Below the pieces are notes generated by a model. It had not been told where the DNA came from, made no database searches, and worked only from the letters and a program-made list of their open reading frames with translations. From positions 1,426,001-1,490,000 of the forward strand of contig NC_006049.2 in NCBI RefSeq assembly GCF_000006445.2: 64,000 nucleotides of DNA, read 5' to 3'. The stretch's first letter is position 1, and the number at the start of each line of letters is the position of its first letter. This DNA comes from Debaryomyces hansenii CBS767 (Eukaryota; Ascomycota; Pichiomycetes; Serinales; Debaryomycetaceae). The position numbers and the translations under genes are program-made. Shown piece by piece: positions 27,597-38,439 of the stretch.

Positions 27597-29762
27597 TTAA
27601 AATAATATTTCATCATCACCTAAGATATCGGAATGATTTTCATCTATGAAACTATTAATGTCAATGTTATTAGTTATTGGTTCTTCATTTTCATCCAATT
27701 CTGATAACTTATCTACTAATAATTCGAATTCTTGATTATACTTATATGAATTAAATTCGCTTATCCCATAGGCTTTTAAATTGTATAATCCAGTAATTCC
27801 ACTGTTCGACTTAAGTTGAACATAAATATCTTTAATAGGAATTTTCAAATTTACCAAACTTACCGGTAATTTAACATGATTAATGGGTTTGTCAGGGTCA
27901 AGTGACACTTCCTTAATCTTGTAAAATTTCTTCAAATATTTCTGACCATTGGTTTTAGCTATATCAAATTTTAGATTTTGTAAGTATTCTATTAATTCAT
28001 TCACTTGTTCAGGATTTGTAGGCTTAATATAAATGGAAACGAAGCTAGGAGACTTTATACTATCAATAGGGGGATTTTTAAATATCAAATCAGTCAAGAT
28101 AACAGGGTTAGATAATCTTAAACCAATTGAACATTCATTTGATTCACAATGCCAATAATTTCCCCCATCAATCAAAACATTATTAGCGTTATATTTCCAG
28201 TTCTTAGGCTTATGAACACCACTTGAATTCAAATAATCAAACCATCCCAAAAAAATCCTTCTGGGTAAGGATTTATGTGAAGTTTGACTACCTGTCGATG
28301 ACATAGATGTACTCGTTAAGAAGCCCAATATTCTAGAACCGAGCTTATAATCCGCATAATTAACTTTGTTTGAACCTTTAGCAAATATTTCTAATAAGTT
28401 ATCGAGCAAAATCGTATTCGTAGACTTTTCAAAATTTTTTGCAATAGATGTTGAGTTATTATGCACAATATTCAAATTATCAATCAAATTATTGTACTTT
28501 TCCCATATTTGTTTATTATTTTCATTGATTTTCTTCTGCAAGAAATGTTCAAGCTTTTCCTTACTAATATTAAGTAGATTAGTTTTTTTCATTATTGAAT
28601 TAATATGATTATTCATATTATCCTCATTTTCACGTAAAAACTGGTCCCAACTTACGTGAGTGGTAAAATTTTTCTCCTTTTGGTAATTATCAATAAAGTT
28701 ATATATGTATTTGTGAAATTCCGGAATATAATGGATCTTATTGTCCTTAATGTACACTGGTACCTTCTCTGGTAGAGTTGCTGAGAATTCCTTTAATATG
28801 CTGGTTTTAACCGACTCAATATTATCACTAATTTTCGAGAGTTTATTCAATTTCTCTGTAATTTCAAGCAATTTTGGTTCAGGGTTAGTATATGGTTCAG
28901 ACTCACTTACCCTTGCCTTCAAGGCAGTGAATTCTTTCAATAACGAATCAAATTGATGCAGACTTATTATATTTGAATTAATTTTACCAAACCTGTCGCT
29001 AACTAAATCAAATTTTTCATTTATATTCGCTGATAACATCTCATGTTTTTGAATAAGATTCTCTTGTTTTTTAGATAAGTCTTCAGCAAACAGAGTTAAT
29101 TTATTTACTCTATTTTCGAGATTACCAAACTTCGAGTTTATTTCATAGTAATTCTCAATCGGCTTATCTATGATTACCGGATGGAAAATGATTTCACGTT
29201 GGTATATTAATAGTACTATGCATGTTACTGAAAATGACATAAGCGCAAATAACGCATACTTCTTATAATTAGTCTGAGTAGTTTCCATGAATGGGTGAGT
29301 GCTTTCTCGAGCTTTCTTGAATTCTTCAAACAAACTTTTATTTGGTTTCTGTTTATCACTTTCATCTCTATGTTCTTTCTCTCCATATCTGTCCCCCAAT
29401 ATTTCTTCTTCTCTATGTATGTTTGGATAGTACCTATTTTCCTGCTTTTCGTTGATTTCTTCTTCATATTCATTCGCTGATTCCACCTGGGTATCAGCAT
29501 CCGAATCATTGTCACTAAATTCAATTTCATTTGGAATGCTGCCACTTTTTTGGAATATCGCAAATTGTTTATTGAAGTCATATCCTGCGTCCAGTTCGTC
29601 ATCCACCTCATTCAATATCTTTAATATCTCTTCATCGTGAGGATTAAACGAGTTTTGTTTATTTGGTAGTGGCCTCGCTGGGCCTACGCGAGACTGTAAA
29701 TGAATTGAAGCATCATCATCGGTATCTCCTACAACCAAGGGAACCTTTGGAAACCCCGACAT
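27597..29762 (-). CDS. MPS3: Mps3-type SUN-domain nuclear envelope protein
   Basis: The 721-residue protein has an acidic N-terminal nucleoplasmic region and one membrane segment near residues 168-187 (YALFALMSFSVTCIVLLIYQ). A long coiled-coil lumenal stretch (about 205-330) leads to a C-terminal SUN domain. The SUN domain is shown by VLIDGGNYWHCESNECSIGL, VILTDLIFKNPPID, PINHVKLPVSLV and TGLYNLKAYG. The architecture and length match yeast Mps3 (682). Mps3 is needed for spindle pole body duplication, telomere tethering and karyogamy. Divergence outside the SUN domain is expected for this family. Confidence 0.85.
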   Translation of the reverse strand: MSGFPKVPLVVGDTDDDASIHLQSRVGPARPLPNKQNSFNPHDEEILKILNEVDDELDAGYDFNKQFAIFQKSGSIPNEIEFSDNDSDADTQVESANEYEEEINEKQENRYYPNIHREEEILGDRYGEKEHRDESDKQKPNKSLFEEFKKARESTHPFMETTQTNYKKYALFALMSFSVTCIVLLIYQREIIFHPVIIDKPIENYYEINSKFGNLENRVNKLTLFAEDLSKKQENLIQKHEMLSANINEKFDLVSDRFGKINSNIISLHQFDSLLKEFTALKARVSESEPYTNPEPKLLEITEKLNKLSKISDNIESVKTSILKEFSATLPEKVPVYIKDNKIHYIPEFHKYIYNFIDNYQKEKNFTTHVSWDQFLRENEDNMNNHINSIMKKTNLLNISKEKLEHFLQKKINENNKQIWEKYNNLIDNLNIVHNNSTSIAKNFEKSTNTILLDNLLEIFAKGSNKVNYADYKLGSRILGFLTSTSMSSTGSQTSHKSLPRRIFLGWFDYLNSSGVHKPKNWKYNANNVLIDGGNYWHCESNECSIGLRLSNPVILTDLIFKNPPIDSIKSPSFVSIYIKPTNPEQVNELIEYLQNLKFDIAKTNGQKYLKKFYKIKEVSLDPDKPINHVKLPVSLVNLKIPIKDIYVQLKSNSGITGLYNLKAYGISEFNSYKYNQEFELLVDKLSELDENEEPITNNIDINSFIDENHSDILGDDEILF

Positions 29763-30139
29763 TTTTAGATTTTATCTAGTTTATTGCTTTATTTATAGAA
29801 GAAACAAAGCGTTTCCAAATTTTTTTACGCGTTCTGGCTTATCAACAAAAATCATAGTTCTTCTTATGCCATTTAGGAATTAAATATAACATATATGCTT
29901 GCACAAGAGACAACAAAGCCCTAACAGCCCATATAAAGGTCAGAGGAAATGTATTAATCAAAGACAGAAGTATTTGAAAGACGCAGTAATTACTCATATG
30001 GCATGTAGTATCCTCATGGCAGTTACACATACACATCATTGCTACTACACACAAATAAAAAGAACAATTTTTCATTAAATTATACAAAATATCATAATCA
30101 TTAGCTCATAATGTTCCTTTAAACATACTTCTGGAATTC
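29763..30139. other. Intergenic: MPS3 promoter and AHP1 3' region
   Basis: The 377 bases show no gene I would support; an 81-codon minus-strand frame inside looks random. No motif was recognised. Confidence 0.45.
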
Positions 30140-30661
30140 CTAAAGTCTTTCTAAGACAGTGGAAGCACTTGAGATTTCACTAAAACCCAACCCTTCTTCA
30201 CTTTCCAAGAAAGAAACTTTACCATCATCAATGATAGATGTATATCTGGCAGTTCTGATACCAAGACCAGCCTTGGTTAAATCAGCCACAAAGTTATCAC
30301 CCAATTCTTTGGATAAAGCAGCATTTGGATCAGATGCAAAGATAACGTAATTAGATTCATCTTTGCTTCCTAAGGCCTTGCCCCATGCTGCATTGACAAA
30401 TGGGTCGTTTGCGGTAACCACAACCACTCTGTCAACCCCCTTGCTCTTAAATTTTTCCAAGTTTTTTAAGTAATTTGGAATATGTTCTTCTGTACAAGTT
30501 GGGGTGAACGCACCTGGAGCAGCAGTTAAAACGATCTTCTTTCCTGGCAATTCCTTGGCTAAGTCGAAGTCAATTGGGTTACCACAAGATGCAACGGCAT
30601 CATTAGACTTTGTGTATGGGACGTATTTCAATTTGACGTCAGTTGGAAATAATTCGGACAT
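30140..30661 (-). CDS. AHP1: Thioredoxin-dependent peroxiredoxin, type II (Ahp1/PRDX5 class)
   Basis: The 173-residue protein is close to yeast Ahp1 (176). The peroxidatic cysteine is Cys56 in APGAFTPTCTEEHIP. The second cysteine, Cys26 (VASCGNP), is placed like the resolving Cys31 of Ahp1, and these are the only two cysteines. Other family motifs are VVVVTANDPFVNAAWG and ASDPNAALSKELG. Ahp1 reduces alkyl hydroperoxides with thioredoxin. The C-terminus (TVLERL) is not an SKL-type peroxisomal signal, so the protein should be cytosolic. A strong-expression codon pattern is visible. No Yap1 site was found in the adjacent upstream region. Confidence 0.92.
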   Translation of the reverse strand: MSELFPTDVKLKYVPYTKSNDAVASCGNPIDFDLAKELPGKKIVLTAAPGAFTPTCTEEHIPNYLKNLEKFKSKGVDRVVVVTANDPFVNAAWGKALGSKDESNYVIFASDPNAALSKELGDNFVADLTKAGLGIRTARYTSIIDDGKVSFLESEEGLGFSEISSASTVLERL

Positions 30662-31088
30662 AATCTATTAGATGTTTTTATTAAGTTATATTAAACTAAT
30701 ACAGTAGTTATAAAGCTTTCTTTCCTTCTTAAATCTTTAACTATACGATATTGAGCGACTTTTATATTAAATTCTATGGTCACTCGGTTTTCTGTTAACC
30801 GATTCGATATCACCTTGAGATTTCGCAATTGCTAAATTTTTTATAGTCAACTGACTGAGGCATCAAACACGTTGATTAGGAGAACATAAGGGAGTGCAAT
30901 TAAATTGTTTTATATATGAATTACAAACGTCTATGATGTATCTGTGCTTCGAATTGAAAGCGTAACGTAGCCTTAATTAACGTATCAACCACATTAGAAC
31001 TAGCTTACATACTTAATTTCAAAGTAAGTTGATCGGAGTTAACTGCTACATGTTGAGCGATTTGAATATTCTTACCATGCAGTTGAGG
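30662..31088. other. Intergenic: AHP1 promoter and GPI11 3' region
   Basis: About 430 bases with no reading frame worth reporting. I looked for the TTA(C/G)TAA stress site near AHP1 and did not find one. Confidence 0.45.
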
Positions 31089-31799
31089 TTATTGAAATAA
31101 GAAACATGCTATTCCTCCGACAAAGGAACCTATATATGCTCCTGTTAATAAGGTAATTGGCCACTGTTGCCAATCCCTGTCCCAATCTAACGGAATCGGA
31201 ATAACTCCGAACCACGTACCGATCACAGCCAAAACAGCACTTAGTAATATCTGATTTTTGGCTATAGCATTATACACACCATCGGCATCGAGGAATTTGA
31301 CTAGCAGTTTATAATCATACTTGTACAAAACTAGCAGAGGATAAAATATCAATAATGACAAGTGAATTGACAATAGGTACGTTTCCTTCAAATGGCTAGC
31401 TAAGGGAGCTCCAAGTAATATTAGTGCAACGAATAGAGGAACGGATAAAACTAGAGAAATAACAATTCCTCCTGCTAATAATAATGGTACATTCTCTGAA
31501 TTGTTATGACTTTTAGTTTTCTTTTCTTTCTCCGATCTTGTAGTTATTAAATATCCGTAAAGTAATTGCAAAGGAATCAAGCTGAAAATACCTTTCAACA
31601 TTACCCCGTAAATATCATTTGTTAATCCAAACTTATATAATCCAAAAATCAATAAGGCTGAATGAAATGGTATTGTTAATGTTGATGTTTCAATTCGTGG
31701 AAACTCAGTCTTCAATATATACTGCGATTTCGAAATATCTTCATCGCTCAAATGCTGAAACGATACTGATTTCCTTGTAGCTTTCAACTTTGGTGGCAT
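31089..31799 (-). CDS. GPI11: Gpi11 (PIG-F homologue), GPI-anchor ethanolamine-phosphate step
   Basis: The 236-residue protein has the PIG-F/Gpi11 layout. A hydrophilic N-terminus precedes about six membrane segments, including TIPFHSALLIFGLYKFGL, VPLLLAGGIVISLVLSVPLF, LLSIHLSLLIFYPLLVLY and the C-terminal WPITLLTGAYIGSFVGGIAC. The late motif GVIPIPLDWDRDWQQWP is highly characteristic of the family. Gpi11 partners with Gpi7 and Gpi13 to add ethanolamine phosphate to GPI mannoses in the ER. Length is slightly above yeast (219). Confidence 0.92.
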   Translation of the reverse strand: MPPKLKATRKSVSFQHLSDEDISKSQYILKTEFPRIETSTLTIPFHSALLIFGLYKFGLTNDIYGVMLKGIFSLIPLQLLYGYLITTRSEKEKKTKSHNNSENVPLLLAGGIVISLVLSVPLFVALILLGAPLASHLKETYLLSIHLSLLIFYPLLVLYKYDYKLLVKFLDADGVYNAIAKNQILLSAVLAVIGTWFGVIPIPLDWDRDWQQWPITLLTGAYIGSFVGGIACFLFQ

Positions 31800-31912
31800 T
31801 TTACCTCAAATATTCCTGTGTTGTTAGTGTGAATTTTATTCTACAGTAATTTTTTGTTGATATATTGAGAAAAAAGGTGCGTGTTACAATATGTACATTA
31901 TATTACAATCTA

Positions 31913-34900
31913 CTATAAATTTTTCAATACATGGTCGAACTCAATAAGATCCTTCCAAATATCTTGGTATACATTCTTAGAACTTACTTTCATGGATAAA
32001 TTCTTCCTCCTATCTTCATTCAATTTAGCAAACATTCTAATAACCTCGTAGTCCAATAAAGGCTTTGTATTAGTATCATTCACAGTCATTGATAAACCAC
32101 CAAATCTGTTTAGTCTTGGGTTTAATCCACAGAAGTGATATTCTTTATCGGTGATTTGCTGTTGTAGAATATACATTCTTCTATAACTGGCTTCGTTGAT
32201 GGGGAAAACCGTATAAAAGGAACCATCGATTGTTGAACCAATCGATTGAAAGACTTCCGTACTTGAAGGATTAATTTCTTCATTCTTAGGAATAGACCTG
32301 ATACATGTAGGTGTAGAATTAATATTGAACGATGCCTTATGAATCAATCTTTGGCCATTAGAAGACGTGGGATCTTCAGGATCATATTTAACTAGGTGTA
32401 ATGTACTATTATTATCAGCAATAAGTATAAAGATCTCTTCGTCCTTTATGATAAAGTCAGCACAGTTTACATCCAAAGATTGCAAATCTTTACCTAGCAT
32501 AACCATTCTAAATGGCTCTGCATCAAACCCTGCAAGCCAAATACTTTTCAATGAGTCACCAAGAATTAACAAATTCCCAAAACTCTTCGCTTCCGAAACA
32601 TAGACTGAAGTGTCCAAAAATGCCACAGGAACGACACCATCATCTTGCAAGTCCCGTATAATGATCTTTTGCCCTTGCGAAACCAAGAAACGTCCACTAA
32701 TCTCACATATCGAGGTAACAGCCCCCTTCGTATCTTCCTGATGTATTTCCTTAAACTTGTGATTAGTTTCAGGTTTACCAGGCTCTGGAATAATGTCAAT
32801 AATTTCAAATATTTTGAATGAGCCATTAGCACTTAAGTCCTCCATTCTATATTTACCAGTACCAATGACGATCAACTCTTTCTTATTTTTAAATTTTTTA
32901 GTACTCGATCCAACATCAAGAACCATAGATTGAACATTCATACCAATTTCACCATCAACTAGTTCAATTGTATCAATGACAGACCAATTATATGGAGAAA
33001 TTAACTTGATATATCCTTTATACGAATTTGCAGAAGGCTTCGACTTATCAACACCAACAATTGGCTTACCTTCTTCATCTAAGCAATCATATGGTATTTC
33101 TTCGTAAGTTGAAATTACAAACGTATTTGAAAGCTCATGATACGTTACCGACTTGATACTCTCCTTAATAGGAATTTTCTTGATTGGCCAATTGTTTTCA
33201 TAATTAAAATCAACTGGTATCTCACATATTCTTGCATTTTTAGAATTATCAAGATAAATTAATCCATTCTTAATTTTGTCATCCGAATATGGCGCAAATG
33301 ATACAGCCGGAAGCTTTGTAAATTTAAAAATTCTCGGAACAGAATGAGTTGTTTTTGAAATGTAGTATGGTGTAATACCAGTAACAAATATAGATGTAAA
33401 GCCATTAACATTTGGAAAATAAACGAGTCTTCTTTCAATAGTGGTACCTAAAGAATATGCATTGTCAGGGGCACCAGTAATGATTAAATCTTTTTCTTTC
33501 ACAAGCTTAAAATTTTCACCATCAAAAAATAGTTTGTAAACTAAAATTTCACCTCCAATGGTCAAAATAGTTAAATACTCATCTTTTGAGTATTCATCTC
33601 CTAGTTCATTAAAAATTATATTCTTGATAAACGGATCAGGGTAGGTGTCTCTTGGTTCAAAAAATCCCAATGAGAGATGATCTGTAAATTTATCAACATC
33701 ATTTAATTGGTAGCATCTTTCATTATGAAATCTATTGAACGCAACTATCCTATTATCACCAGTAACTAATATGAAAGTTTTCAGTTTTGGTCCCAAATCA
33801 GAGTCAGGTGTATTAATACTTGTAATACTTGTATTTTTTCCACTGTGCTTTCTTTTAGTTCCTCTATTCTTATTAATCAATAAATTTATGTCTTTCAGTA
33901 CTGCATTAAGCAAACTCGAATTTGTTATATAACCCGTAGTAATAATAGTATCATTCAATATTTTAGGAATGTTTATCTTGGTAAATGATTCATTGTATGT
34001 GTTAATGGAATAAATAACCACCTCACCACTGGAGAAAAATACCATTAAAAACTCGTCATTAAAAGTACTATAAATAATTTCATCATTTGCATATTTTTTC
34101 AACTCTTTGTTAAATGAGATGATTTTCTTGAACTTTTTATTGAATACAAATATTTTCTTTGGTGTCACTTGTAAAAAGAATTCACTATTATTCAATTCAT
34201 GCATCCCAATCGTTGATTCGTTGTTGATAAAATCCTTGGAATTCAATCTTGCAAAAGATTTATTAAGTTGAAAAATTTCAGACTTGAAATTTTCATCGTC
34301 AGAGGTAATCAAAAACTCATTGTTAATTGTCCACATTCTATGGATCTGTGAAAAACTTAAGGATGACTGAATTATGGGCTGCACACTTGGTGTAAGTATG
34401 TTTAAACCACCCTGTTTATGGGATCCCGAATTGCTTATAATCGAAACTTCTTTGTAATTTGGATTCGGTAAGCTTGACTTGAATTTATCGGTGGAATAAT
34501 GACCAAGCGTGAAATTTGAAATTGGACCATTATTCAACAATTCATCGTGCTTTATAAATTCAATCAGACTTTTATTAATTGAGATTTTCTTATTGACCTC
34601 ATCCTCTTCATATAAATCGTCTTCTTCATCTTCATTATCTAATGGGTTGCTATTTTCCTCATTCTCTTGCACAATAACATGTTCAAAGTTCTTATATTTC
34701 AACTCAAGTAAAGGGTTATTACCATTTTTATTACTAATGAACATCAAATTATTATCAAGGGTAGCAATTTCACCAGGATATGTTAATTGGATATCGTCAT
34801 AGTTTAGATCTGAAACTTTTTCTACGAAAAATTTCTTAATAGTTTTGCCATCAATTTTAAAATTTATATAATAGAAATCTCCATTATTTAGGATCATCAA

Positions 34901-35941
34901 AACTTTATTATCATTAGGAATAGGCTTTACGGAACAGTTTTCTAGCTTTAAGTTCAAGTCTGATTGATCATGGTAATTCTTGAGCGAGGTTGTAATCGAC
35001 GATGTAAATTGATTCAATGCTAATCTTCTTGTAATACCACCATTATCGACATGAATTATTTCGTTACATCCCATTAGTAAACTACCATTTAAAGGCTGAG
35101 GTAATGGAATAATTTTATCTATATCAAATGGCAAATTATCGATCTTCAAGACCGTAGTGGATGCCTTAGTTACGAGGTCTAATGACAATACAATAAAATT
35201 GATATTGTCTTTTACTTTCGGTAAGTTACCAGCCCAAGCATGAGCTTTCAGGAAAATTATTGCAATCGTTGGTTCTCTGTAATTGTATAAGAATTGCATG
35301 TCTATTATATCTCCAATTCTAGAATCTAAGGTACGTCCATCAATCATAAAGCTCGATTCAAAAAGTTCTGATACTTCTTCTCCATTCGAGTTACCATTTT
35401 CCTTATTAGTGGCTTTCTTATCGCTGCCAGAGCTACCATTCATTTCTTCGTCGTCATCGTCGTCTTCCTCCTCCTCATCTAAAGTTTCAAAAGGTAAAAA
35501 TGTCAACAAATTTTTAAATCTTAAACATGTACAGTTGTTATTAGGCTCTACTACTAAATCAGTAGTAGTCAATTTTTCATATGTTGAACTTTGGATAGAA
35601 TTTTCATAATAGTGTAACGAAACAGTACTAATCGAATTCAAGTGATGGTCCCATTTGATTAATGACATCTTGGCGCCCTTGCTAGATACCAATAAATAGT
35701 CCAACTGCAGGTTCTCAACAGTTCTAATAGCCTTTATGTCAGTTATCAATCCATGGAGCTTGAACTGTTCTACCAACTTCAATTTATATTGCTGGGTCTT
35801 GGTTTCGGTAGTTATTATCTCGAAAACTTGTAACACTGTAGCCTTCCCAACAATCAAACTCTTTGACGTTGGACTAATAAAATTACATCCAATACATTGT
35901 GACACCCTAGTAGGTTGAATGAATTCATGATATGCGTCCAT
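31913..35941 (-). CDS. CFT1: Cft1 (CPSF-160), mRNA cleavage and polyadenylation factor
   Basis: The 1342-residue protein matches yeast Cft1 (1357), the large beta-propeller scaffold of the polyadenylation complex with Pfs2 and Yth1. The N-terminus (QPTRVSQCIGCNFISPTSKS, LIVGKATVLQVFEI) starts the MMS1/CPSF-A N-terminal propeller. The conserved C-terminal CPSF-A region includes ITSICEISGRFLVSQGQKI-like sequence, SLKSIWLAGFD, DVNCADFII and HFCGLNPRLNRFGGLSMTV. An acidic run (EEEEDDDDDEEMNGSSGS) near residue 160 and another near 445 are low-complexity inserts. No break is seen. Confidence 0.94.
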   Translation of the reverse strand: MDAYHEFIQPTRVSQCIGCNFISPTSKSLIVGKATVLQVFEIITTETKTQQYKLKLVEQFKLHGLITDIKAIRTVENLQLDYLLVSSKGAKMSLIKWDHHLNSISTVSLHYYENSIQSSTYEKLTTTDLVVEPNNNCTCLRFKNLLTFLPFETLDEEEEDDDDDEEMNGSSGSDKKATNKENGNSNGEEVSELFESSFMIDGRTLDSRIGDIIDMQFLYNYREPTIAIIFLKAHAWAGNLPKVKDNINFIVLSLDLVTKASTTVLKIDNLPFDIDKIIPLPQPLNGSLLMGCNEIIHVDNGGITRRLALNQFTSSITTSLKNYHDQSDLNLKLENCSVKPIPNDNKVLMILNNGDFYYINFKIDGKTIKKFFVEKVSDLNYDDIQLTYPGEIATLDNNLMFISNKNGNNPLLELKYKNFEHVIVQENEENSNPLDNEDEEDDLYEEDEVNKKISINKSLIEFIKHDELLNNGPISNFTLGHYSTDKFKSSLPNPNYKEVSIISNSGSHKQGGLNILTPSVQPIIQSSLSFSQIHRMWTINNEFLITSDDENFKSEIFQLNKSFARLNSKDFINNESTIGMHELNNSEFFLQVTPKKIFVFNKKFKKIISFNKELKKYANDEIIYSTFNDEFLMVFFSSGEVVIYSINTYNESFTKINIPKILNDTIITTGYITNSSLLNAVLKDINLLINKNRGTKRKHSGKNTSITSINTPDSDLGPKLKTFILVTGDNRIVAFNRFHNERCYQLNDVDKFTDHLSLGFFEPRDTYPDPFIKNIIFNELGDEYSKDEYLTILTIGGEILVYKLFFDGENFKLVKEKDLIITGAPDNAYSLGTTIERRLVYFPNVNGFTSIFVTGITPYYISKTTHSVPRIFKFTKLPAVSFAPYSDDKIKNGLIYLDNSKNARICEIPVDFNYENNWPIKKIPIKESIKSVTYHELSNTFVISTYEEIPYDCLDEEGKPIVGVDKSKPSANSYKGYIKLISPYNWSVIDTIELVDGEIGMNVQSMVLDVGSSTKKFKNKKELIVIGTGKYRMEDLSANGSFKIFEIIDIIPEPGKPETNHKFKEIHQEDTKGAVTSICEISGRFLVSQGQKIIIRDLQDDGVVPVAFLDTSVYVSEAKSFGNLLILGDSLKSIWLAGFDAEPFRMVMLGKDLQSLDVNCADFIIKDEEIFILIADNNSTLHLVKYDPEDPTSSNGQRLIHKASFNINSTPTCIRSIPKNEEINPSSTEVFQSIGSTIDGSFYTVFPINEASYRRMYILQQQITDKEYHFCGLNPRLNRFGGLSMTVNDTNTKPLLDYEVIRMFAKLNEDRRKNLSMKVSSKNVYQDIWKDLIEFDHVLKNL

Positions 35942-36867
35942 GATCCAACTATTACTGTTCGTACTATCTTCTATTCACTACTGTTTACTAGTGCTCAATC
36001 TTAACGATGGTTTTTTCACTATAAGCTCCTTTTAGGAGAGGTTTATTTTGTGTTCTCAAACTTGCGTACGTTACTGTAAATTTCAATACAAACTAATACT
36101 AGGCTTTAAAGTAGGTAAAATTCCCAATATCGTAAAAACTACATGGTCAGTAGGATAAATCGATTATAAATATCCTATTGAACTAAGTTCCGCTCCATAA
36201 AATACCCTAGTTAAAGTGTCATGGTACACAATAGGTGCTCAAACTAGAATACCATCATCGTGAGAACTAAATTCTCATTAGTTAGTAGTATCCCCGGTAA
36301 CACCTTCATGGGTTAAGGATTTATTGAATAATTAAATTAATTCATGATTTTTACTTACTCGTAACGATAAGTAGTATAAGTAGACCTTTATGAACAATAT
36401 TTGTTAGACAAGTATACTGAAAAACCAAACATTTAAGGGTGAAAAAACGCTATAATGTTGAGGGTTGAGTACCAAATATGTTGGATCAGCCACATTAGAT
36501 GGTAAATCATATATCCTCTAGTAGTATAGAAATTAAAGAAATAATGGAAAGACATTATGTAACGTACTTCGAAAAGTCAAATGAAATGAAAGTAGGTTTT
36601 ATTGCTATTTATATGGGTAGGTGACTGGAGTTTCGTCGCACATGTCTAGTGAGAAGAAGAAATACAGACTGTCTGAAAATGTAAAAATAAGGTCCCGTGG
36701 TTGCATTGTAACTATACAATTATTATACACTATTAACGAAAAAACATTTCTCTAAATGAAAGCTCCAATGGGCAAATTGGCCAGGTTAAAAGCAAAAGTA
36801 ATTGAATCCCGCGAAAGGTGGGTATGTGAATGAAAAGACTGTTCCAAGACAGAACTTGTGATTATGA
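35942..36867. other. Intergenic: CFT1 promoter and 3' region of second wall-protein gene
   Basis: This 926-base stretch has no supported gene. A small hairpin (TGAGAA/TTCTCA) lies near 36261-36277. I looked for a solo LTR here and saw no terminal repeats or target duplication. Confidence 0.45.
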
Positions 36868-38097
36868 TTATAACATCATAAAGATGAAAGAAATTAATAA
36901 TCCGATAAGACCGGTGGAGCCAACAATAGAGTTAGCGGCACCTTCGAAAGTGGTGAATTGTGAATTTATTTGGTGATCTGCTGAAGTAGTTTGTTGCGAA
37001 ACAGTAGATGATTCTGGGGTTTGAGTAACGATATTGTTGGTAATGACATTGACGGTGGAAAGCTTGTCGTTAGGAACAGAAGTGGAAGCAGTAGAAGCTT
37101 CGGTGTATGGAGGAGCGACTTCTGTGGCCTGTGTTTCAACTGGGGTAGATTCAGCTGAGATAGATTCGCCTTGAGTAGATTCGGCTTGAGGTGGTGGAAT
37201 TTCTGTTGCGGAACTTTCAATTTCAACTTCAGAGGACTCAATCAAACCAGAAGTGGATTGAATAGATGGGGCGACTGTTTCTGCTGGAACTGAGGTTTCT
37301 GCTGAAGATGAAGTTTCGCCGGTTAATGGACAGTAAGTAGTGTAAGCTGTAACCATATCGTTAGAGGTTATTGTGACAACGGTTAATCCAGTTGTACGAG
37401 GAACAATAGAACATTTGTTATCATCACATGAAGTAATTGTGACAACAGTAGTTGTTTCTTCGGTCTTGGTAGATGGAGCATCTGTAGTAGATGGTTGAGT
37501 AATGGCAGATGTTTCGACTTTAGCACCTTGTCCACCTTCAGATGCAGTTTCTTGAGTAACTTCACTCGAAGAAGTTACAGCAACTGTGCTCTGAGCAGAG
37601 CTTTGAGCAGCAGCAGTTTGAGTAAACTCACTTGAAGAGCCAGTAGTAGTAGCACTAACTGGAACAACAGTAGTAATAACAGTTAAGATACCATCAATGG
37701 TAGTAGTGTAAGTAGTTGAACTTTCAAGATCAGTAGTCACGTAACAATGACTATAACTATCACAAACAGTATGTGTTACTTCGAAAACCTCGTTATCATA
37801 AGCAGTATCGTAATCATATATGGTCTGTCTTGCCTTGGAGCTAGGTTGAGCACTGCTAGTTACTTCTGAGCCAGCATTGATAGCAGTTTGTGATGATGAA
37901 ACATCAACAACGTCATATGTAGTACTCAAAGAAGCAAATGTGGACACATTTGCATAGAAGAATTGAGATGGAACCACATTGGCCGATTGAGAAGAACATG
38001 GTAATGTAGAAACGAGTGTGGATTGGATAGTCGATAATGACTCTGAAGCTGCAAAAGCTACGGCCAGGAAAAGCGAACTAATAATAAACTTTTTCAT
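36868..38097 (-). CDS. Ser/Thr-rich GPI-type cell-wall protein with flocculin-3-like module
   Basis: The 409-residue protein has a signal peptide ([18 protein letters not shown]) and an N-terminal segment with several Cys ([18 protein letters not shown]). One module follows near residues 215-258, [20 protein letters not shown]...[11 protein letters not shown], homologous to the two modules of the wall protein at 26276-27196. A Ser/Thr/Glu-rich stalk follows. The C-terminal hydrophobic tail ([20 protein letters not shown]) after GAAN is a GPI-attachment signal. It is likely a wall mannoprotein involved in adhesion or wall structure. No specific orthologue is recognised. The promoter has Ace2/Swi5-like sites. 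Confidence 0.82.
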   Translation of the reverse strand: MKKFIISSLFLAVAFAASESLSTIQSTLVSTLPCSSQSANVVPSQFFYANVSTFASLSTTYDVVDVSSSQTAINAGSEVTSSAQPSSKARQTIYDYDTAYDNEVFEVTHTVCDSYSHCYVTTDLESSTTYTTTIDGILTVITTVVPVSATTTGSSSEFTQTAAAQSSAQSTVAVTSSSEVTQETASEGGQGAKVETSAITQPSTTDAPSTKTEETTTVVTITSCDDNKCSIVPRTTGLTVVTITSNDMVTAYTTYCPLTGETSSSAETSVPAETVAPSIQSTSGLIESSEVEIESSATEIPPPQAESTQGESISAESTPVETQATEVAPPYTEASTASTSVPNDKLSTVNVITNNIVTQTPESSTVSQQTTSADHQINSQFTTFEGAANSIVGSTGLIGLLISFIFMML

Positions 38098-38227
38098 TGA
38101 ACGTTAAAATATAGGTAAAGTTGAAGCGAGTGTGGTATGTTTGGAAGAATTAAAACCTTGTTCTTGCTTCCATGGAACCAACCCTATTTATATCAAGCTG
38201 GGTCCCAGAAGCCTGACTCCTCGAGAA

Positions 38228-38235
38228 TGCTGGTT
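38228..38235 (-). promoter_or_regulatory. Ace2/Swi5-like site (AACCAGCA)
   Basis: The minus-strand octamer AACCAGCA matches the Ace2/Swi5 consensus RRCCAGCR exactly and lies 131 bases upstream of the wall-protein start. Ace2 drives daughter-cell wall and septum genes. Confidence 0.45.
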
Positions 38236-38412
38236 GCATCCAAATGAAGCTCATCAATTTAGAGATCAAGTAAATCAAGCTTTCGCTTTTACCGATTAGG
38301 AAAATAATATTGGCGATATCAGAATAGGCAACCTACCAGCCTACAATATAGTCAGCTACATATATTTACGATACAACGAAGTCATCGCCTGTAGGTCAAC
38401 AATAATACAATT

Positions 38413-38439
38413 AGCCAGCATACTGGTGGCTGGCTGGTA
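38413..38439. promoter_or_regulatory. Cluster of CCAGC/GCTGG motifs
   Basis: AGCCAGCA (38413-38420, plus strand) matches RRCCAGCR, and GGCTGGCTGGT just downstream gives two more CCAGC cores on the minus strand. With the site at 38228 this makes an Ace2/Swi5-like cluster in a cell-wall gene promoter. Confidence 0.4.

Noticed and set aside
36240..36320. Possible solo LTR
   Set aside because: Only a 6-bp hairpin was found; no TG...CA ends, target duplication or second copy is visible.
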